From Bacteroidales bacterium (GTDB taxonomy: Bacteria; Bacteroidota; Bacteroidia; Bacteroidales; Bacteroidaceae): 32,534 bases of DNA. The DNA lies in contig JALFUO010000053.1 of the NCBI GenBank assembly GCA_022784065.1, positions 1 through 32,534 on the forward strand, given 5' to 3'. Below the pieces are notes generated by a model that did not search any database, had not been told where the DNA came from, and worked only from the letters and a program-made list of their open reading frames with translations. A program made the translations under genes and the position numbers. Below are positions 6,770-14,468 of the stretch, piece after piece (position 1 is the first letter of the stretch; every line of letters starts with the position of its first letter).

Positions 6770-7663
6770 ATGATGAAGAAATTTCTGCTCCGCACCTTCC
6801 TTTTCCTCCTGCCCCTCGCCCTGCTGCTCATGGGCGGCGAGGCGGTGTTGCGGCTGCACCCCAATGCAGCCAAGGCGAAGGACAAGGCCATGCGGCTCAC
6901 GGGCAGCATCATCGACACGCTGATACTGGGCAGTTCGCACGCCTACTACGGGCTCTGCCCCGAACTGCTCGGACGCAACGCCTACAACGCGGCGCAGGTG
7001 TCGCAGACGCTGAAATACGACGAGTTTATCCTCAACCGCTATGCCCTGCCGCGCCTGCGGGCGGTGGTGCTCACGGTATCGGATTTCAGTTTCTACGAGG
7101 AGTTGGAAGGCACGCCGAGTTGGTATCTCGCCGGCCGCTACCGCATGTATATGGGTTGCGACTACCATTCGCTTGCCAGTGCCTACGCCTGGGAGGCAGC
7201 GGCGTTTCCCGTTTTTGCAAAAAAACTGCTCGCCCTCTGCCAGCCGCCCCGAGAGCGGTGGAGCCTGCGCGGGCAAGGACTTGAATACACGCTTGAAAAC
7301 CGCGCCGCCGACTGGGACAACGGCAGCACTCGGGCAGCCGTGAACCGCTACGAAGACTTCAGCCACGGCGCGGTCAACGAGGCCCGCCTCTGCCGCATGG
7401 CCGCCCTGTGCCGAAAGCGCGGCATCAGCCTCGTGCTGGTAGCTACGCCGCTGCGGCCGTCATACCGCGCGGAGCAAAATCCGGCGCAAACGGCCGACAT
7501 GCTTCGCCGCATCGAACGTGTTGCCGCCCGCTTCCCGCAAACGGTGCGTTTCCTCGACTTCGCCTCCGACCCTGCTTTCACCGCCAACGATTTCTACGAT
7601 GCCGACCACCTTAACCGAGCCGGTGCAGCCAAGCTATCGCTGAAAGTGAAGGGGGCGATATAG
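6770..7663 (+). CDS. SGNH-fold protein, membrane-anchored, partner of MBOAT
   Basis: 297 residues. A hydrophobic N-terminus (about 5-22) after basic residues gives a signal anchor, placing the domain outside the inner membrane. The block-I motif is LILGSSHAYYG (51-61, nucleophile most likely Ser56) and the C-terminal motif is YDADHLN with Asp277 and His280, completing an SGNH triad. The GSSHA form is like the SGNH partners of AlgI/DltB-type acyltransferases, which complete acetyl transfer or trim acetyl groups. It starts six nt after the MBOAT stop. A new promoter box follows its 3' end. I infer an O-acetyltransferase or acetylesterase role on a surface polymer. Confidence 0.85.
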   Translation: MMKKFLLRTFLFLLPLALLLMGGEAVLRLHPNAAKAKDKAMRLTGSIIDTLILGSSHAYYGLCPELLGRNAYNAAQVSQTLKYDEFILNRYALPRLRAVVLTVSDFSFYEELEGTPSWYLAGRYRMYMGCDYHSLASAYAWEAAAFPVFAKKLLALCQPPRERWSLRGQGLEYTLENRAADWDNGSTRAAVNRYEDFSHGAVNEARLCRMAALCRKRGISLVLVATPLRPSYRAEQNPAQTADMLRRIERVAARFPQTVRFLDFASDPAFTANDFYDADHLNRAGAAKLSLKVKGAI

Positions 7664-7672
7664 GCAATAATA

Positions 7673-7680
7673 TAATTTTG
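7673..7680 (+). promoter_or_regulatory. Putative -7 box
   Basis: TAATTTTG matches TAnnTTTG, 28 nt before the ATG at 7709. It suggests that the small gene and the two SGNH genes after it can be transcribed separately from the first MBOAT. Confidence 0.4.
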
Positions 7681-7708
7681 ACAACAAGCCATACACAATA
7701 TTATATAT

Positions 7709-7951
7709 ATGGACTACAAAAGCATATTTTCCAAAGAAGAACTTAAAGAACTCACAGACTGGTTCAAAGAGCGGCTGGACGCCCTCCCCGAATCGCTGCA
7801 AGTAGACGACGCCACGTTCGTCAGAGACCTCCGGCAAACTGTGGAGTATTACCTGCGCCTCGTGGAACTCTACCACGACAAGCGCACCTTTTCGGGCCAG
7901 CTGTATCTCTTGGAACGCATTCGCAAGAAATTGATAGAACTCGGATTATAA
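7709..7951 (+). CDS. Small conserved-looking protein (DUF6965-like?)
   Basis: 80 residues, helical, acidic/basic mixed, no signal peptide. The pattern LKELTDWFKERLDALPESLQ, then a beta-rich turn and a second helix ending in LYLLERIRKKLIEL, reminds me of the small Bacteroidetes DUF6965 proteins; this is tentative. It is preceded by its own -7 box and followed after nine bases by an SGNH gene, so it probably belongs to the O-acetylation cluster transcript. Function unknown. Confidence 0.7.
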   Translation: MDYKSIFSKEELKELTDWFKERLDALPESLQVDDATFVRDLRQTVEYYLRLVELYHDKRTFSGQLYLLERIRKKLIELGL

Positions 7952-7960
7952 GCAGTGAAG

Positions 7961-9331
7961 ATGAAAAACCACCCTATCCGCGTAACGCTTCTCCTGCTGG
8001 CGGTCTTCGCCATTTTGCTGCTGCTGCGCCTAATGCCGCCTTTCGAGTTGGGGACGGTGGAAATCAAAAAGACCGACATTATCGCCGACATCATCAAGAC
8101 AAACGGCGAGGACGACGGCGGCGAAGCAGCTATGCTCGAAGCCCTGCGCAAGCAAAAGCCGGTATTCCGCGACTCCTGTCCGCCGGGCATGACCTGCATC
8201 GAGGACTATGCCGAGGCCGATGGGCGCGGCATGGAGCCGTTTTACCGCGCCTTGGAGCAAATCGACGAACTGAACCGCCCCGTGCGCATCGCCTACTTCG
8301 GCGACTCGTTCATCGAGGGCGACATCATCACCGACGAACTGCGCCTCCTGCTGCAAAAGCGGTTTGGCGGCTGCGGCGTGGGTTTTGTGGACATGGCCAG
8401 CCAAACGGCGGGCTTCCGCCACAGCGTGCGCGAAGAGGCTGAGGGCTGGGAGAGTTTCAGTATTGTGGACAAAGACCACTGCAACCTTACAAAACTCGGC
8501 ATTTCGCAACGCTACTTCCTGCCCCAGCCCGGCGCGCGCACCGCAATGAAAGGTGTGAAAAAATTCGGTTGCGACACCTGCCAAACCGCCACGCTCTTCC
8601 TACGAGCTGCCGCGCCCTGCGACATTCGCCTCACGCTCAACGCCTCCGACAGTCTCCTGCTCCACGCACGGGGCACGGGACAGGTGGAAGCGCTCACGGC
8701 GGAGGGCAAGATTGGCCGCGCCGAGTGGTCGTTTCCCGCCCCTGCGCCGGGTATGGTGTGCTGGGGCGTTGCGCTCGACGGCCGCAGCGGCATCACGCTC
8801 GACAACTTCTCGCTGCGCGGCAGCAGCGGCACCACCCTCACCTCCGTGCCCGAGGCCACGCTGCGCGAGATGCACAGCGTACGCCCCTACGACCTCGTAG
8901 TGCTGCAATATGGCTTGAACGTGGTGACCAAGAACGCCAAGAAGTATTCCCAATACGTGCGCAACATGAAGCACGTCATCGACTTCATCAAGCAGACCTT
9001 TCCCGAGGCGGGCATCCTGATATGCAGCGTGGGCGACCGCGAGGGCAAGGACGACAGCGGCACGCTCTGCACCATGCCGGGCATAAAGGCGATGGTGCTG
9101 AGCCAGCAGGCCATGGCCGCCGAGTCGGGCGTGGCGTTCTGGAACCTATACGAAGGCATGGGCGGCGAGGGAAGCATCAAGCGCATGGCTGACGCGAAAC
9201 CTGCCGAGGCGGGCAAGGACTATACGCACATCAACCATCGCGGCGGCCGCCGCATTGCCGGCATCTTCTATAAATCAATCATGCATGGCTTCGAGCAATA
9301 CAAAAAGCGCAAGGCTTATGACGAGGAATAG
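7961..9331 (+). CDS. SGNH/GDSL-type exported protein, copy 2
   Basis: 456 residues. An N-terminal membrane helix (VTLLLLAVFAILLLLRL) anchors it at the cell envelope. The GDSL block I is AYFGDSFIEGD with Ser116. A beta-rich insert follows (about 190-300), then LQYGLN replaces the usual GxND region, and the C-terminal block is KDYTHINHRGG with Asp420 and His423. The insert resembles a carbohydrate-binding beta sandwich, as in AlgX-like or PatB-like acetyl-handling enzymes, but that is inference. ATG 7961 is preferred over an in-frame GTG at 7955. The next SGNH gene overlaps its end by 14 nt, which indicates tight cotranscription. Confidence 0.85.
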   Translation: MKNHPIRVTLLLLAVFAILLLLRLMPPFELGTVEIKKTDIIADIIKTNGEDDGGEAAMLEALRKQKPVFRDSCPPGMTCIEDYAEADGRGMEPFYRALEQIDELNRPVRIAYFGDSFIEGDIITDELRLLLQKRFGGCGVGFVDMASQTAGFRHSVREEAEGWESFSIVDKDHCNLTKLGISQRYFLPQPGARTAMKGVKKFGCDTCQTATLFLRAAAPCDIRLTLNASDSLLLHARGTGQVEALTAEGKIGRAEWSFPAPAPGMVCWGVALDGRSGITLDNFSLRGSSGTTLTSVPEATLREMHSVRPYDLVVLQYGLNVVTKNAKKYSQYVRNMKHVIDFIKQTFPEAGILICSVGDREGKDDSGTLCTMPGIKAMVLSQQAMAAESGVAFWNLYEGMGGEGSIKRMADAKPAEAGKDYTHINHRGGRRIAGIFYKSIMHGFEQYKKRKAYDEE

Positions 9332-10307
9332 CCTCTGCAAACGATGCTCTGCCCTGTGGTGCGCCTTGATGCTCAGCCTGTGGTGCGCGGCTCAGGACTT
9401 TTTGCCCCATCGTCTGAATGCCGACGGCGGCGCGGCCGTGCCGCAGGCCACCGATACCAGCTCTGCACTGCCGCCTCTGCGCTGCCTCACGTTTGAGACG
9501 GCAAGCAGCATGCCGGCATCTTTCAGAAACCGCAAGGAGAACACCATTGCAAATGCCGCCGCACTGCGCCCCGCGCTCGACATCGTGCTGCGTGGCGAAC
9601 GGCCGCTGCACGTGCTGCATCTCGGCGACTCGCATGTGGCGGGCAAGGCCTTTCCCAATGCCGTGGAGCAAACGCTGCGCACGGCGTTCCGCAAGGCAGA
9701 GGTGATGCCCGATGACGGCACCGCCGGCCTCGCCTTCACCGCCATTGGCAGCAACGGCGCCACCAGCGAACGCTTCCTCTCCGATAGTTACCGCGAGCGC
9801 ATCGCCGCCACGAATGCAGACCTCGTCATCGTGTCGCTCGGCACGAACGAGGCGCACGGCATGGGCTACCTCGAAAGCGTGCACGAGCAGCAACTCTCCG
9901 TGTTCCTCGACATGCTGCGCAGCGTGTTGCCCGAGGCAACGTTCCTCTTCACTACGCCACCGGGCGACTACCTGAAACAGGTGTACGTGAACTATCGCAG
10001 CACGGGCCGCGGCGGCAAACGCCGTCGCGTAGTGCGCAGCGCCTTCCGCCCCAACCCGATGAACGGTCGCTGCGCCGCCTGCATCACGGCCTTTGCCCGC
10101 GACCACGACCTTGCCTCCTGGGACTTGTACAACATCTGCGGCGGCGAGGCTGCTGTGCGCAACTGGATTGCCACCGGACTGATGCGCCCCGACCGAGTAC
10201 ACTACGAACCGCAAGGCTATGCCATTCAAGGCAAACTCCTCGCAGAAGCCCTGATCCAAGCAGTAGGGGCGTTTTGTGCAAAAGATAGTGCAAGGCGAGC
10301 GCAATAA
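9318..10307 (+). CDS. SGNH/GDSL-type exported protein, copy 3
   Basis: 329 residues starting at ATG 9318 inside the previous gene. MTRNSLCKRCSALWCALMLS and the following residues look like a signal peptide. Block I is VLHLGDSHVAGKAF (Ser105), block III is SLGTNEAHG and block V is DRVHYEPQGY (Asp292, His295). It is an extracytoplasmic esterase or acetyltransferase partner for the neighbouring MBOAT proteins. The last ~14 residues (AVGAFCAKDSARRAQ) and the stop codon are read from dispersed repeat DNA, so the native C-terminus was probably near residue 315 and has been altered by repeat insertion. MBOAT copy 2 follows after the repeats. Confidence 0.85.
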   Translation: MTRNSLCKRCSALWCALMLSLWCAAQDFLPHRLNADGGAAVPQATDTSSALPPLRCLTFETASSMPASFRNRKENTIANAAALRPALDIVLRGERPLHVLHLGDSHVAGKAFPNAVEQTLRTAFRKAEVMPDDGTAGLAFTAIGSNGATSERFLSDSYRERIAATNADLVIVSLGTNEAHGMGYLESVHEQQLSVFLDMLRSVLPEATFLFTTPPGDYLKQVYVNYRSTGRGGKRRRVVRSAFRPNPMNGRCAACITAFARDHDLASWDLYNICGGEAAVRNWIATGLMRPDRVHYEPQGYAIQGKLLAEALIQAVGAFCAKDSARRAQ

Positions 10308-10409
10308 AACTTGTTTTAATTGCCGAGCCGCAGCCTATCTTATTCAAAGATAGTGCAAGGCGAGCGCAATAAGTTTACTTAAATTGCCGAGCCGAAGCCT
10401 ATCTTATTA
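10262..10409. repeat. GTAGGGGCGTTTTG fragment plus tandem pair of hairpin repeats
   Basis: A fragment of the GTAGGGGCG palindrome (10263-10276) is followed by two near-identical units. Each has the left arm AAAGATAGTGCAAGGCGAGC, a loop stem, and the right arm TTGCCGAGCCGMAGCCTATC (10281-10343 and 10345-10409). AAGATAG and CTATCTT form outer inverted ends. The loops differ (AAAACTTGTTTT versus AAGTTTACTTA), as expected for palindromic units whose arms are conserved. They contain the end of the third SGNH gene. Confidence 0.75.
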
Positions 10410-10445
10410 AATCGCCCCTATCCTTATAAAACCCATTAACCACAA

Positions 10446-11936
10446 ATGCCCAACATAGATTTCGATGCGCTTCTGCGCCTGCTTTCGTTCACGCCCGGCG
10501 AGCCGATGCTGTTCAACAGCGGCCTGTTTCTGGTGCTCTTCCTGCTGTTCAGCGCAGGCTACGCCCTGCTTTCCGCGCAGCGTGCCAAAGCGGTGCGCCT
10601 GCTCTACGTCACAGCGTTTTCCTATTATTTCTATTATAAGAATGCTGGCGCGTGGTGCTGCCTCTTGGCGGTCATCACCTTGGTAAACTACTTTTGCGCC
10701 CTGCGCCTCGACCACACGGAGCGTCCAGCTGCCCGCAAGGCATGGCTATGGCTCGCCGTGGGCTTCATGCTCGGGCAACTGGCGGTGTTCAAATACACCG
10801 GCTTCGCCATCGGCACATGGTGCGACCTCATCGGCACGCCGCGCCCCGAAACGCCTGCGCTGCCCGTGCTCGTGGGCATCTCTTTCTTCACGTTCCAGTC
10901 CATGAACTATATAATAGATGTGTACCGCCGGCAAATGCCCGCCACGCGCTCGCTCACGGACTTCGCCTTCTTCGTTTCCTTCTTCCCCACCCTCCTTGCC
11001 GGTCCCATACTCCGCGCCCGCACCTTCCTGCCGCAGTTGCAAAAGCCGCTCTGCGTCACGCAGCAAATGCTCGGCACGGGCACGTGGTTCATCATCATCG
11101 GCCTGTTTAAGAAATGCGTCATCTCAGACTATATCAGCGTGAACTTCGTGTCGCGCATCTTCGATAACCCCGCGCTTTACAGCGGACTGGAAAACCTGCT
11201 CGGCATCTACGGCTACGCCCTGCAACTCTACTGCGACTTCTCGGGTTACTCTGACATGGCCATCGGCATCGCCCTATGGATGGGCTTTGAAATCCCCGCC
11301 AACTTCCGCGCGCCTTACAAGAGCGACAGCATCACCGACTTCTGGCGACGCTGGCACATCTCGCTCTCCTCCTGGCTGCGCGACTATCTCTACATCTCGC
11401 TCGGCGGCAACCGCAAGGGGCGGCTGCGCATGTACTTCAACCTGTTCCTCACGATGCTGCTCGGCGGCCTGTGGCACGGCGCTTCGTGGAATTTCGTCAT
11501 CTGGGGCAGCGTGCACGGTTTTGCCTTGGGCGTGCACAAGCGTTTCCGCGAACTGCTCGGCCACGACCGCCATTATCAGTCCAGGGGCATCAGACGCTTC
11601 TTCGCCGTGCTCCTCACCTTCCACCTCGTATGCTTCTGCTGGCTCTTCTTCGCCGGCACATCCTTCGAGGCTTCCGTGCAGATGATTACGCAAATCTGCT
11701 CCAACTTCAATCCGCAGCTACTGCCGCAGTTCCTCGAAGGCTATCCCCTCGTGTCGGTACTGATGGTGGGCGGCTTCGTCCTCCACTTCCTGCCCACGGC
11801 ATGGAACGGCAAGGCGGAAAGCCTCGCCGGGCGCGCGCCCCTGCTTGCACAGGCAGTGCTCCTTGCGCTGATGATATTCCTCGTTGTGCAAGTAAAAGGC
11901 TCGGAGGTGCAACCCTTCATTTACTTCAAATTCTAA
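10446..11936 (+). CDS. MBOAT family O-acyltransferase (AlgI-like), copy 2
   Basis: 496 residues and multi-pass, with the common Bacteroidetes layout of a ~20-residue lead followed by MLFNSGLFLVLFLLF. The catalytic signatures are FWRRWHISLSSWLRDYLYIS (His304) and GLWHGASWNF (His344), both intact. It should move acyl, probably acetyl, groups through the inner membrane to a cell-surface polymer, with SGNH partners from the genes immediately upstream. Sequence identity to copy 1 is concentrated in these motifs while other parts differ, so this is an older paralogue pair rather than a recent duplication. A repeat-filled gap of 138 nt separates it from the third SGNH gene. Confidence 0.93.
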   Translation: MPNIDFDALLRLLSFTPGEPMLFNSGLFLVLFLLFSAGYALLSAQRAKAVRLLYVTAFSYYFYYKNAGAWCCLLAVITLVNYFCALRLDHTERPAARKAWLWLAVGFMLGQLAVFKYTGFAIGTWCDLIGTPRPETPALPVLVGISFFTFQSMNYIIDVYRRQMPATRSLTDFAFFVSFFPTLLAGPILRARTFLPQLQKPLCVTQQMLGTGTWFIIIGLFKKCVISDYISVNFVSRIFDNPALYSGLENLLGIYGYALQLYCDFSGYSDMAIGIALWMGFEIPANFRAPYKSDSITDFWRRWHISLSSWLRDYLYISLGGNRKGRLRMYFNLFLTMLLGGLWHGASWNFVIWGSVHGFALGVHKRFRELLGHDRHYQSRGIRRFFAVLLTFHLVCFCWLFFAGTSFEASVQMITQICSNFNPQLLPQFLEGYPLVSVLMVGGFVLHFLPTAWNGKAESLAGRAPLLAQAVLLALMIFLVVQVKGSEVQPFIYFKF

Positions 11937-11975
11937 GATATATGCCGCTTACTGCGCACAAAATGCGCGAAAGCC

Positions 11976-12006
11976 TTTGCAAACTCGGAAAAAAAACGCA
12001 ATTTTG
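11976..12006 (+). promoter_or_regulatory. Promoter of PUR-family gene
   Basis: TTTG (11976-11979) and CAATTTTG (11999-12006, one mismatch to TAnnTTTG) are separated by 19 nt, the usual Bacteroidetes spacing. They lie 40 nt before ATG 12047. Confidence 0.5.
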
Positions 12007-12046
12007 GAGCGTTATATCTTATAAAATACCCTTTATCTCAAAGAAA

Positions 12047-12460
12047 ATGGAAAGCAAATACGATGCAATGAACGGGAAAAGTGAAAACGAAATACTGTTT
12101 TCCAGAACAATCAAAGCAGGCAAGCGCGTCTACTATACCGACATAAAATGCGACCGCCGAGGCGAGCTTTACCTTGCCGTCACAGAGAGCAAACGCATTA
12201 AGGACGGCACAGAGGACAGCCGCCCCGTATTTGAGAAGCACAAGATTTTCGTGTACCGCGAAGACCTCGAAAAGTTCATGGACGCCATCAACGCCGCCGC
12301 GCAGTTTGCCCGCGAGAATGCGCCTTACGAGGACGAAGAGGAATGGGGCACAGCCGACCATTACGATTACAAGGCCCACCCCGCTGCCCCCTATTACCGC
12401 AGCAGCGAAGAACCCGAAGCCGAAAAAACCGCCGACTTCAAATTAGACATTGACTTTTAG
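12047..12460 (+). CDS. PUR family DNA/RNA-binding protein (DUF3276)
   Basis: 137 residues. The N-terminal half, ILFSRTIKAGKRVYYTDIKC through YLAVTESKRI to KHKIFVYREDLEKFMDAI, is the Bacteroidetes DUF3276/PUR-alpha repeat, a single-stranded nucleic-acid-binding fold related to Borrelia BpuR. The C-terminal ~50 residues are acidic and low complexity. It is cytosolic. ATG 12047 is chosen from the family N-terminus; 12068 is a possible alternative. The same frame is open far upstream inside the MBOAT gene, but that part is a shadow. It is transcribed from its own promoter and ends in a terminator. Probable role: RNA or ssDNA binding and regulation. Confidence 0.88.
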   Translation: MESKYDAMNGKSENEILFSRTIKAGKRVYYTDIKCDRRGELYLAVTESKRIKDGTEDSRPVFEKHKIFVYREDLEKFMDAINAAAQFARENAPYEDEEEWGTADHYDYKAHPAAPYYRSSEEPEAEKTADFKLDIDF

Positions 12461-12466
12461 CAGAAG

Positions 12467-12486
12467 GGGCGCAACGCGCCCTTTTT
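12467..12486 (+). terminator. Terminator after PUR gene
   Basis: GGGCGC-AAC-GCGCCC (12467-12481) followed by TTTTT (12482-12486). Confidence 0.85.
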
Positions 12487-12529
12487 GCATTATGCCTGGT
12501 TCTACTGGCTTATTATCCAATTCCCCCTT

Positions 12530-13162
12530 ATGCCACACCCGCAAGGCAATCCCCTGCCGCCGCAAATCGCAATCGTTATGAGCGACACGCTCGCGGCCCT
12601 CGGGCTTTCGCAAATCATCGGGCGCATGATGCCCCGCGCCCGTCTGGGCGTGTATGCCGCGCCTGGCGACTTGCCCAAGGAAAAGGCCGACAGCTTTTTC
12701 CATTTCTTCATTTCCCCCGAGGCTTTGACGGCCGATGTGCCCTTTTTCCGCCAAAATCGCCACAAGACCATTGTGCTTGTGCGCGGCGAGGCCGTGGCCC
12801 AACTCCTCGACACGTTTCACTGCCTCAACGTGTGCCGCCCCGAAGAGGCATTGGTGCGCGACTTCCTGCGCCTTGCCGAACGCTCCCACGCCGCCCGCGG
12901 CGGCAAGCCGCAGGCTGTGCGTGAGGCAGAGGCCGAACCATCGGCAGCCCAAGCCGATGTGCTCACGCCGCGAGAGCGCGAAGTGTTGCGCCTCGTCGTG
13001 GCAGGATTTATCAATAAGGAAATTGCCGACCGCCTCGCCGTGAGCCTCACCACCGTCATCTCCCACCGCAAAAACCTCACCGAGAAACTGGGCATCAAGT
13101 CCGTCTCCGCCCTCACCGTCTACGCCGTGACGAGGGGGCTGATTAGCGTAGACGAAATTTAA
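12530..13162 (+). CDS. LuxR-type transcription regulator with degenerate receiver
   Basis: 210 residues. The C-terminus (145-205) is a typical LuxR/NarL helix-turn-helix, LTPREREVLRLVVAGFINKE through EKLGIKSVSALTVY. The N-terminal ~120 residues have a receiver-like order of strands and helices (IAIVMSDTLAALGLSQIIGR), but no Asp sits at the expected phosphorylation strand (SFFHFFISPEAL). It is therefore unlikely to be a classical phosphorylated response regulator. ATG 12530 is chosen; an upstream in-frame TTG overlaps the preceding terminator, and ATG 12578 would remove the first strand. No kinase gene is adjacent. Target genes unknown. Confidence 0.85.
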   Translation: MPHPQGNPLPPQIAIVMSDTLAALGLSQIIGRMMPRARLGVYAAPGDLPKEKADSFFHFFISPEALTADVPFFRQNRHKTIVLVRGEAVAQLLDTFHCLNVCRPEEALVRDFLRLAERSHAARGGKPQAVREAEAEPSAAQADVLTPREREVLRLVVAGFINKEIADRLAVSLTTVISHRKNLTEKLGIKSVSALTVYAVTRGLISVDEI

Positions 13163-13269
13163 GGCCTACACACTTCCACTCATTTACTTGTCCACTACAT
13201 TTACTTCTTAAAAGTGCGATTGCTCGCCAAGCCAAAGCGAATAAATTGGATTAACGAAATCGTCCGGTA

Positions 13270-13556
13270 AATGATTGGGGCGGGCTGTAAGCCCAAATGT
13301 TGCCAACAGCCCAGGGCAACGCCCTGGGGAAACGTAGACCGCGATTGATACATTCGGCATTTTTGCGCCGGCGCAAAAATGCCACGCGCCGAAAGCGCGT
13401 AACCCATTAATGCCCTTAACGCCCCACGGGGCGTTGCCCCTCATAAAGCAGGTTGCTCTTACAGAGCGCGACACTTTAATCAATGCAACATCGTTCCCCC
13501 AGGGCGCTGCCCTGGGCTGAGTGCAGCAATTGGGCTTACAGCCCGCCCCAATCATT
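13270..13556. mobile_element. MITE-like inverted-repeat element, copy 1
   Basis: Perfect 27-bp terminal inverted repeats (13270-13296 and 13530-13556), including GGGCGGGCTGTAAGCCCAA and its complement. Inside, subterminal palindromes CCAGGGCAACGCCCTGG and CCCAGGGCGCTGCCCTGGG mirror each other, and TTTTTGCGCCGGCGCAAAAA and CGCCCCACGGGGCG form further hairpins. It has no gene; ORFs read through it are repeat artefacts. Copies 2 and 3 are at 14099 and 19478, all in the same orientation. No transposase lies in the window. No clear target-site duplication was seen. Confidence 0.75.
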
Positions 13557-13563
13557 GCTTGCG

Positions 13564-13617
13564 CCCCGATGCGTTTATTGGGATATGCGTGCATAGCGAG
13601 ATTTGCCGCTCGCGGCA
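13564..13617. repeat. 54-bp tail repeat after MITE-like copy 1
   Basis: From CCCCGATGCGTTTATTGGGA to CGCTCGCGGCA. It recurs at 14415-14468 after copy 2 with only two visible differences. Copy 3 lacks it, so it is a separate module or marks a duplicated unit. Confidence 0.75.
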
Positions 13618-13639
13618 TTGACGCCGCAAATGAAGGGTT

Positions 13640-13717
13640 AGTGACGGGTTTGAACCCCAAACCCGTCACTATGCAAACGGTTTAAATACAGAGAGATAAC
13701 GCTAATAGTGACGGGTT
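13640..13717. repeat. AGTGACGGGTTTG palindrome and half copy
   Basis: AGTGACGGGTTTG (13640-13652) pairs perfectly with CAAACCCGTCACT (13658-13670), and AGTGACGGGTT recurs at 13707-13717. It forms a strong hairpin in non-coding DNA. Confidence 0.65.
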
Positions 13718-13794
13718 GAAAGGTTTTCCGGGGGAAAAAATTGCGTAACGCGCACGCGCGCGAGGCAATGCCTGCCCAAATATTCAGCAAAAGG

Positions 13795-13826
13795 TTTCGT
13801 GGAATTTTCGGAATAATGTACTTTTG
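13795..13826 (+). promoter_or_regulatory. Promoter of 71-residue gene
   Basis: TACTTTTG (13819-13826) matches the -7 box. TTTCG at 13795-13799 is a plausible -33 element 19 nt upstream. Confidence 0.45.
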
Positions 13827-13858
13827 CAATATATATTAAAGTGTCATATAGAAGTGAC

Positions 13859-14074
13859 ATGATTGCGATAAATCAAGATAATCTCCATTTGCTCCTGCCG
13901 GGGAAAATACACTGGTTGGTGGAATACCTGCACGATGATTACGGGTACTCTCTGCAAGACTGCCTCACACGTATCTATCATTCAGAATTGTACAAGAAAC
14001 TATCGTTGGAGCGTACCAAATATTGGCATTTGGGGCCAGTAGATTTGTATGAAGAGTTAAAGAAGGAGTTGTAA
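13859..14074 (+). CDS. Small unrecognised protein between two repeat elements
   Basis: 71 residues from ATG 13859 (a GTG at 13841 would add six). It is helical, with the pattern KIHWLVEYLHDDYGYSLQDC, then YHSELYKKLSLERTKYWHLG, then PVDLYEELKKEL. This resembles small Bacteroidetes proteins found near toxin-antitoxin-like genes, but I cannot assign a family with confidence. A promoter with a good -7 box precedes it. It is less GC-rich than housekeeping genes and is boxed between MITE-like copies 1 and 2, so it may be a mobile or relic cassette. No partner gene is adjacent. Confidence 0.6.
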   Translation: MIAINQDNLHLLLPGKIHWLVEYLHDDYGYSLQDCLTRIYHSELYKKLSLERTKYWHLGPVDLYEELKKEL

Positions 14075-14098
14075 AGCAAAACGCTCCTGCTTTTGTCA

Positions 14099-14371
14099 TG
14101 ATTGGGGCGGGCTGTAAGCCCAACTGTTGCCCATAGCCCAGGGCAACGCCCTGGGAAAACGTAGACCGCGATTAATACATTTGGCATTTTTGCGCAGCAA
14201 AAATGCCACGCGCGGCGAGCGCGTAAACCTGCACGCAATGCCACGGGGCGTTGCCCCTCATAAAGAAGGCTGCTCTTACAGAGCGCGACACTTTAATCAA
14301 TGCATTATCGCTCACCCAGGGCGTTGCCCTGGGCTCGGGGCAACAACTGGGCTTACAGCCCGCCACAGTCA
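14099..14371. mobile_element. MITE-like inverted-repeat element, copy 2
   Basis: The left end (14099-14123) is identical to copy 1. The right end, GGGCTTACAGCCCGCCAC, is diverged in its last bases. The internal segments CCAGGGCAACGCCCTGG, GTAGACCGCGATT, GCGCGACACTTTAATCAATGC and TTACAGAGCGCGACAC are shared. It lies 24 nt after the small gene. Confidence 0.75.
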
Positions 14372-14389
14372 TTGCCTGCACCGCATGGA

Positions 14390-14418
14390 GTAGGGGCGCA
14401 CCATTTTTGGTGCTCCCC
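14390..14418. repeat. GTAGGGGCGCACCA palindrome
   Basis: GGGGCGCACCA (14393-14403) pairs with TGGTGCTCCCC (14408-14418). It is a sequence variant of the GTAGGGGCG hairpin family and lies inserted between copy 2 and its 54-bp tail repeat. Confidence 0.55.
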
Positions 14419-14468
14419 GATGCGTTTATTGGGATATGCTTGCATAGCGAGATTTGTCGCTCGCGGCA
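14415..14468. repeat. 54-bp tail repeat after MITE-like copy 2
   Basis: Second copy of 13564-13617 in the same orientation; overlaps the end of the GTAGGGGCGCACCA palindrome by four C residues. Confidence 0.7.

Noticed and set aside
6163-7284. 373-codon plus-strand frame across the MBOAT/SGNH junction
   Set aside because: Arg/Ala/His/Pro-rich shadow frame of two convincing genes.
11471-12046. Upstream extension of the PUR-family frame into the second MBOAT gene
   Set aside because: The MBOAT reading frame there is certain; the promoter at 11976-12006 and the family N-terminus place the start at 12047.
13208-13669. Small ORFs in the repeat elements (also 14127-14393, 19403-19756, 18916-19584)
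   Set aside because: The same peptide patterns recur because the MITE-like elements recur; coding from both strands of a palindromic repeat is an artefact.
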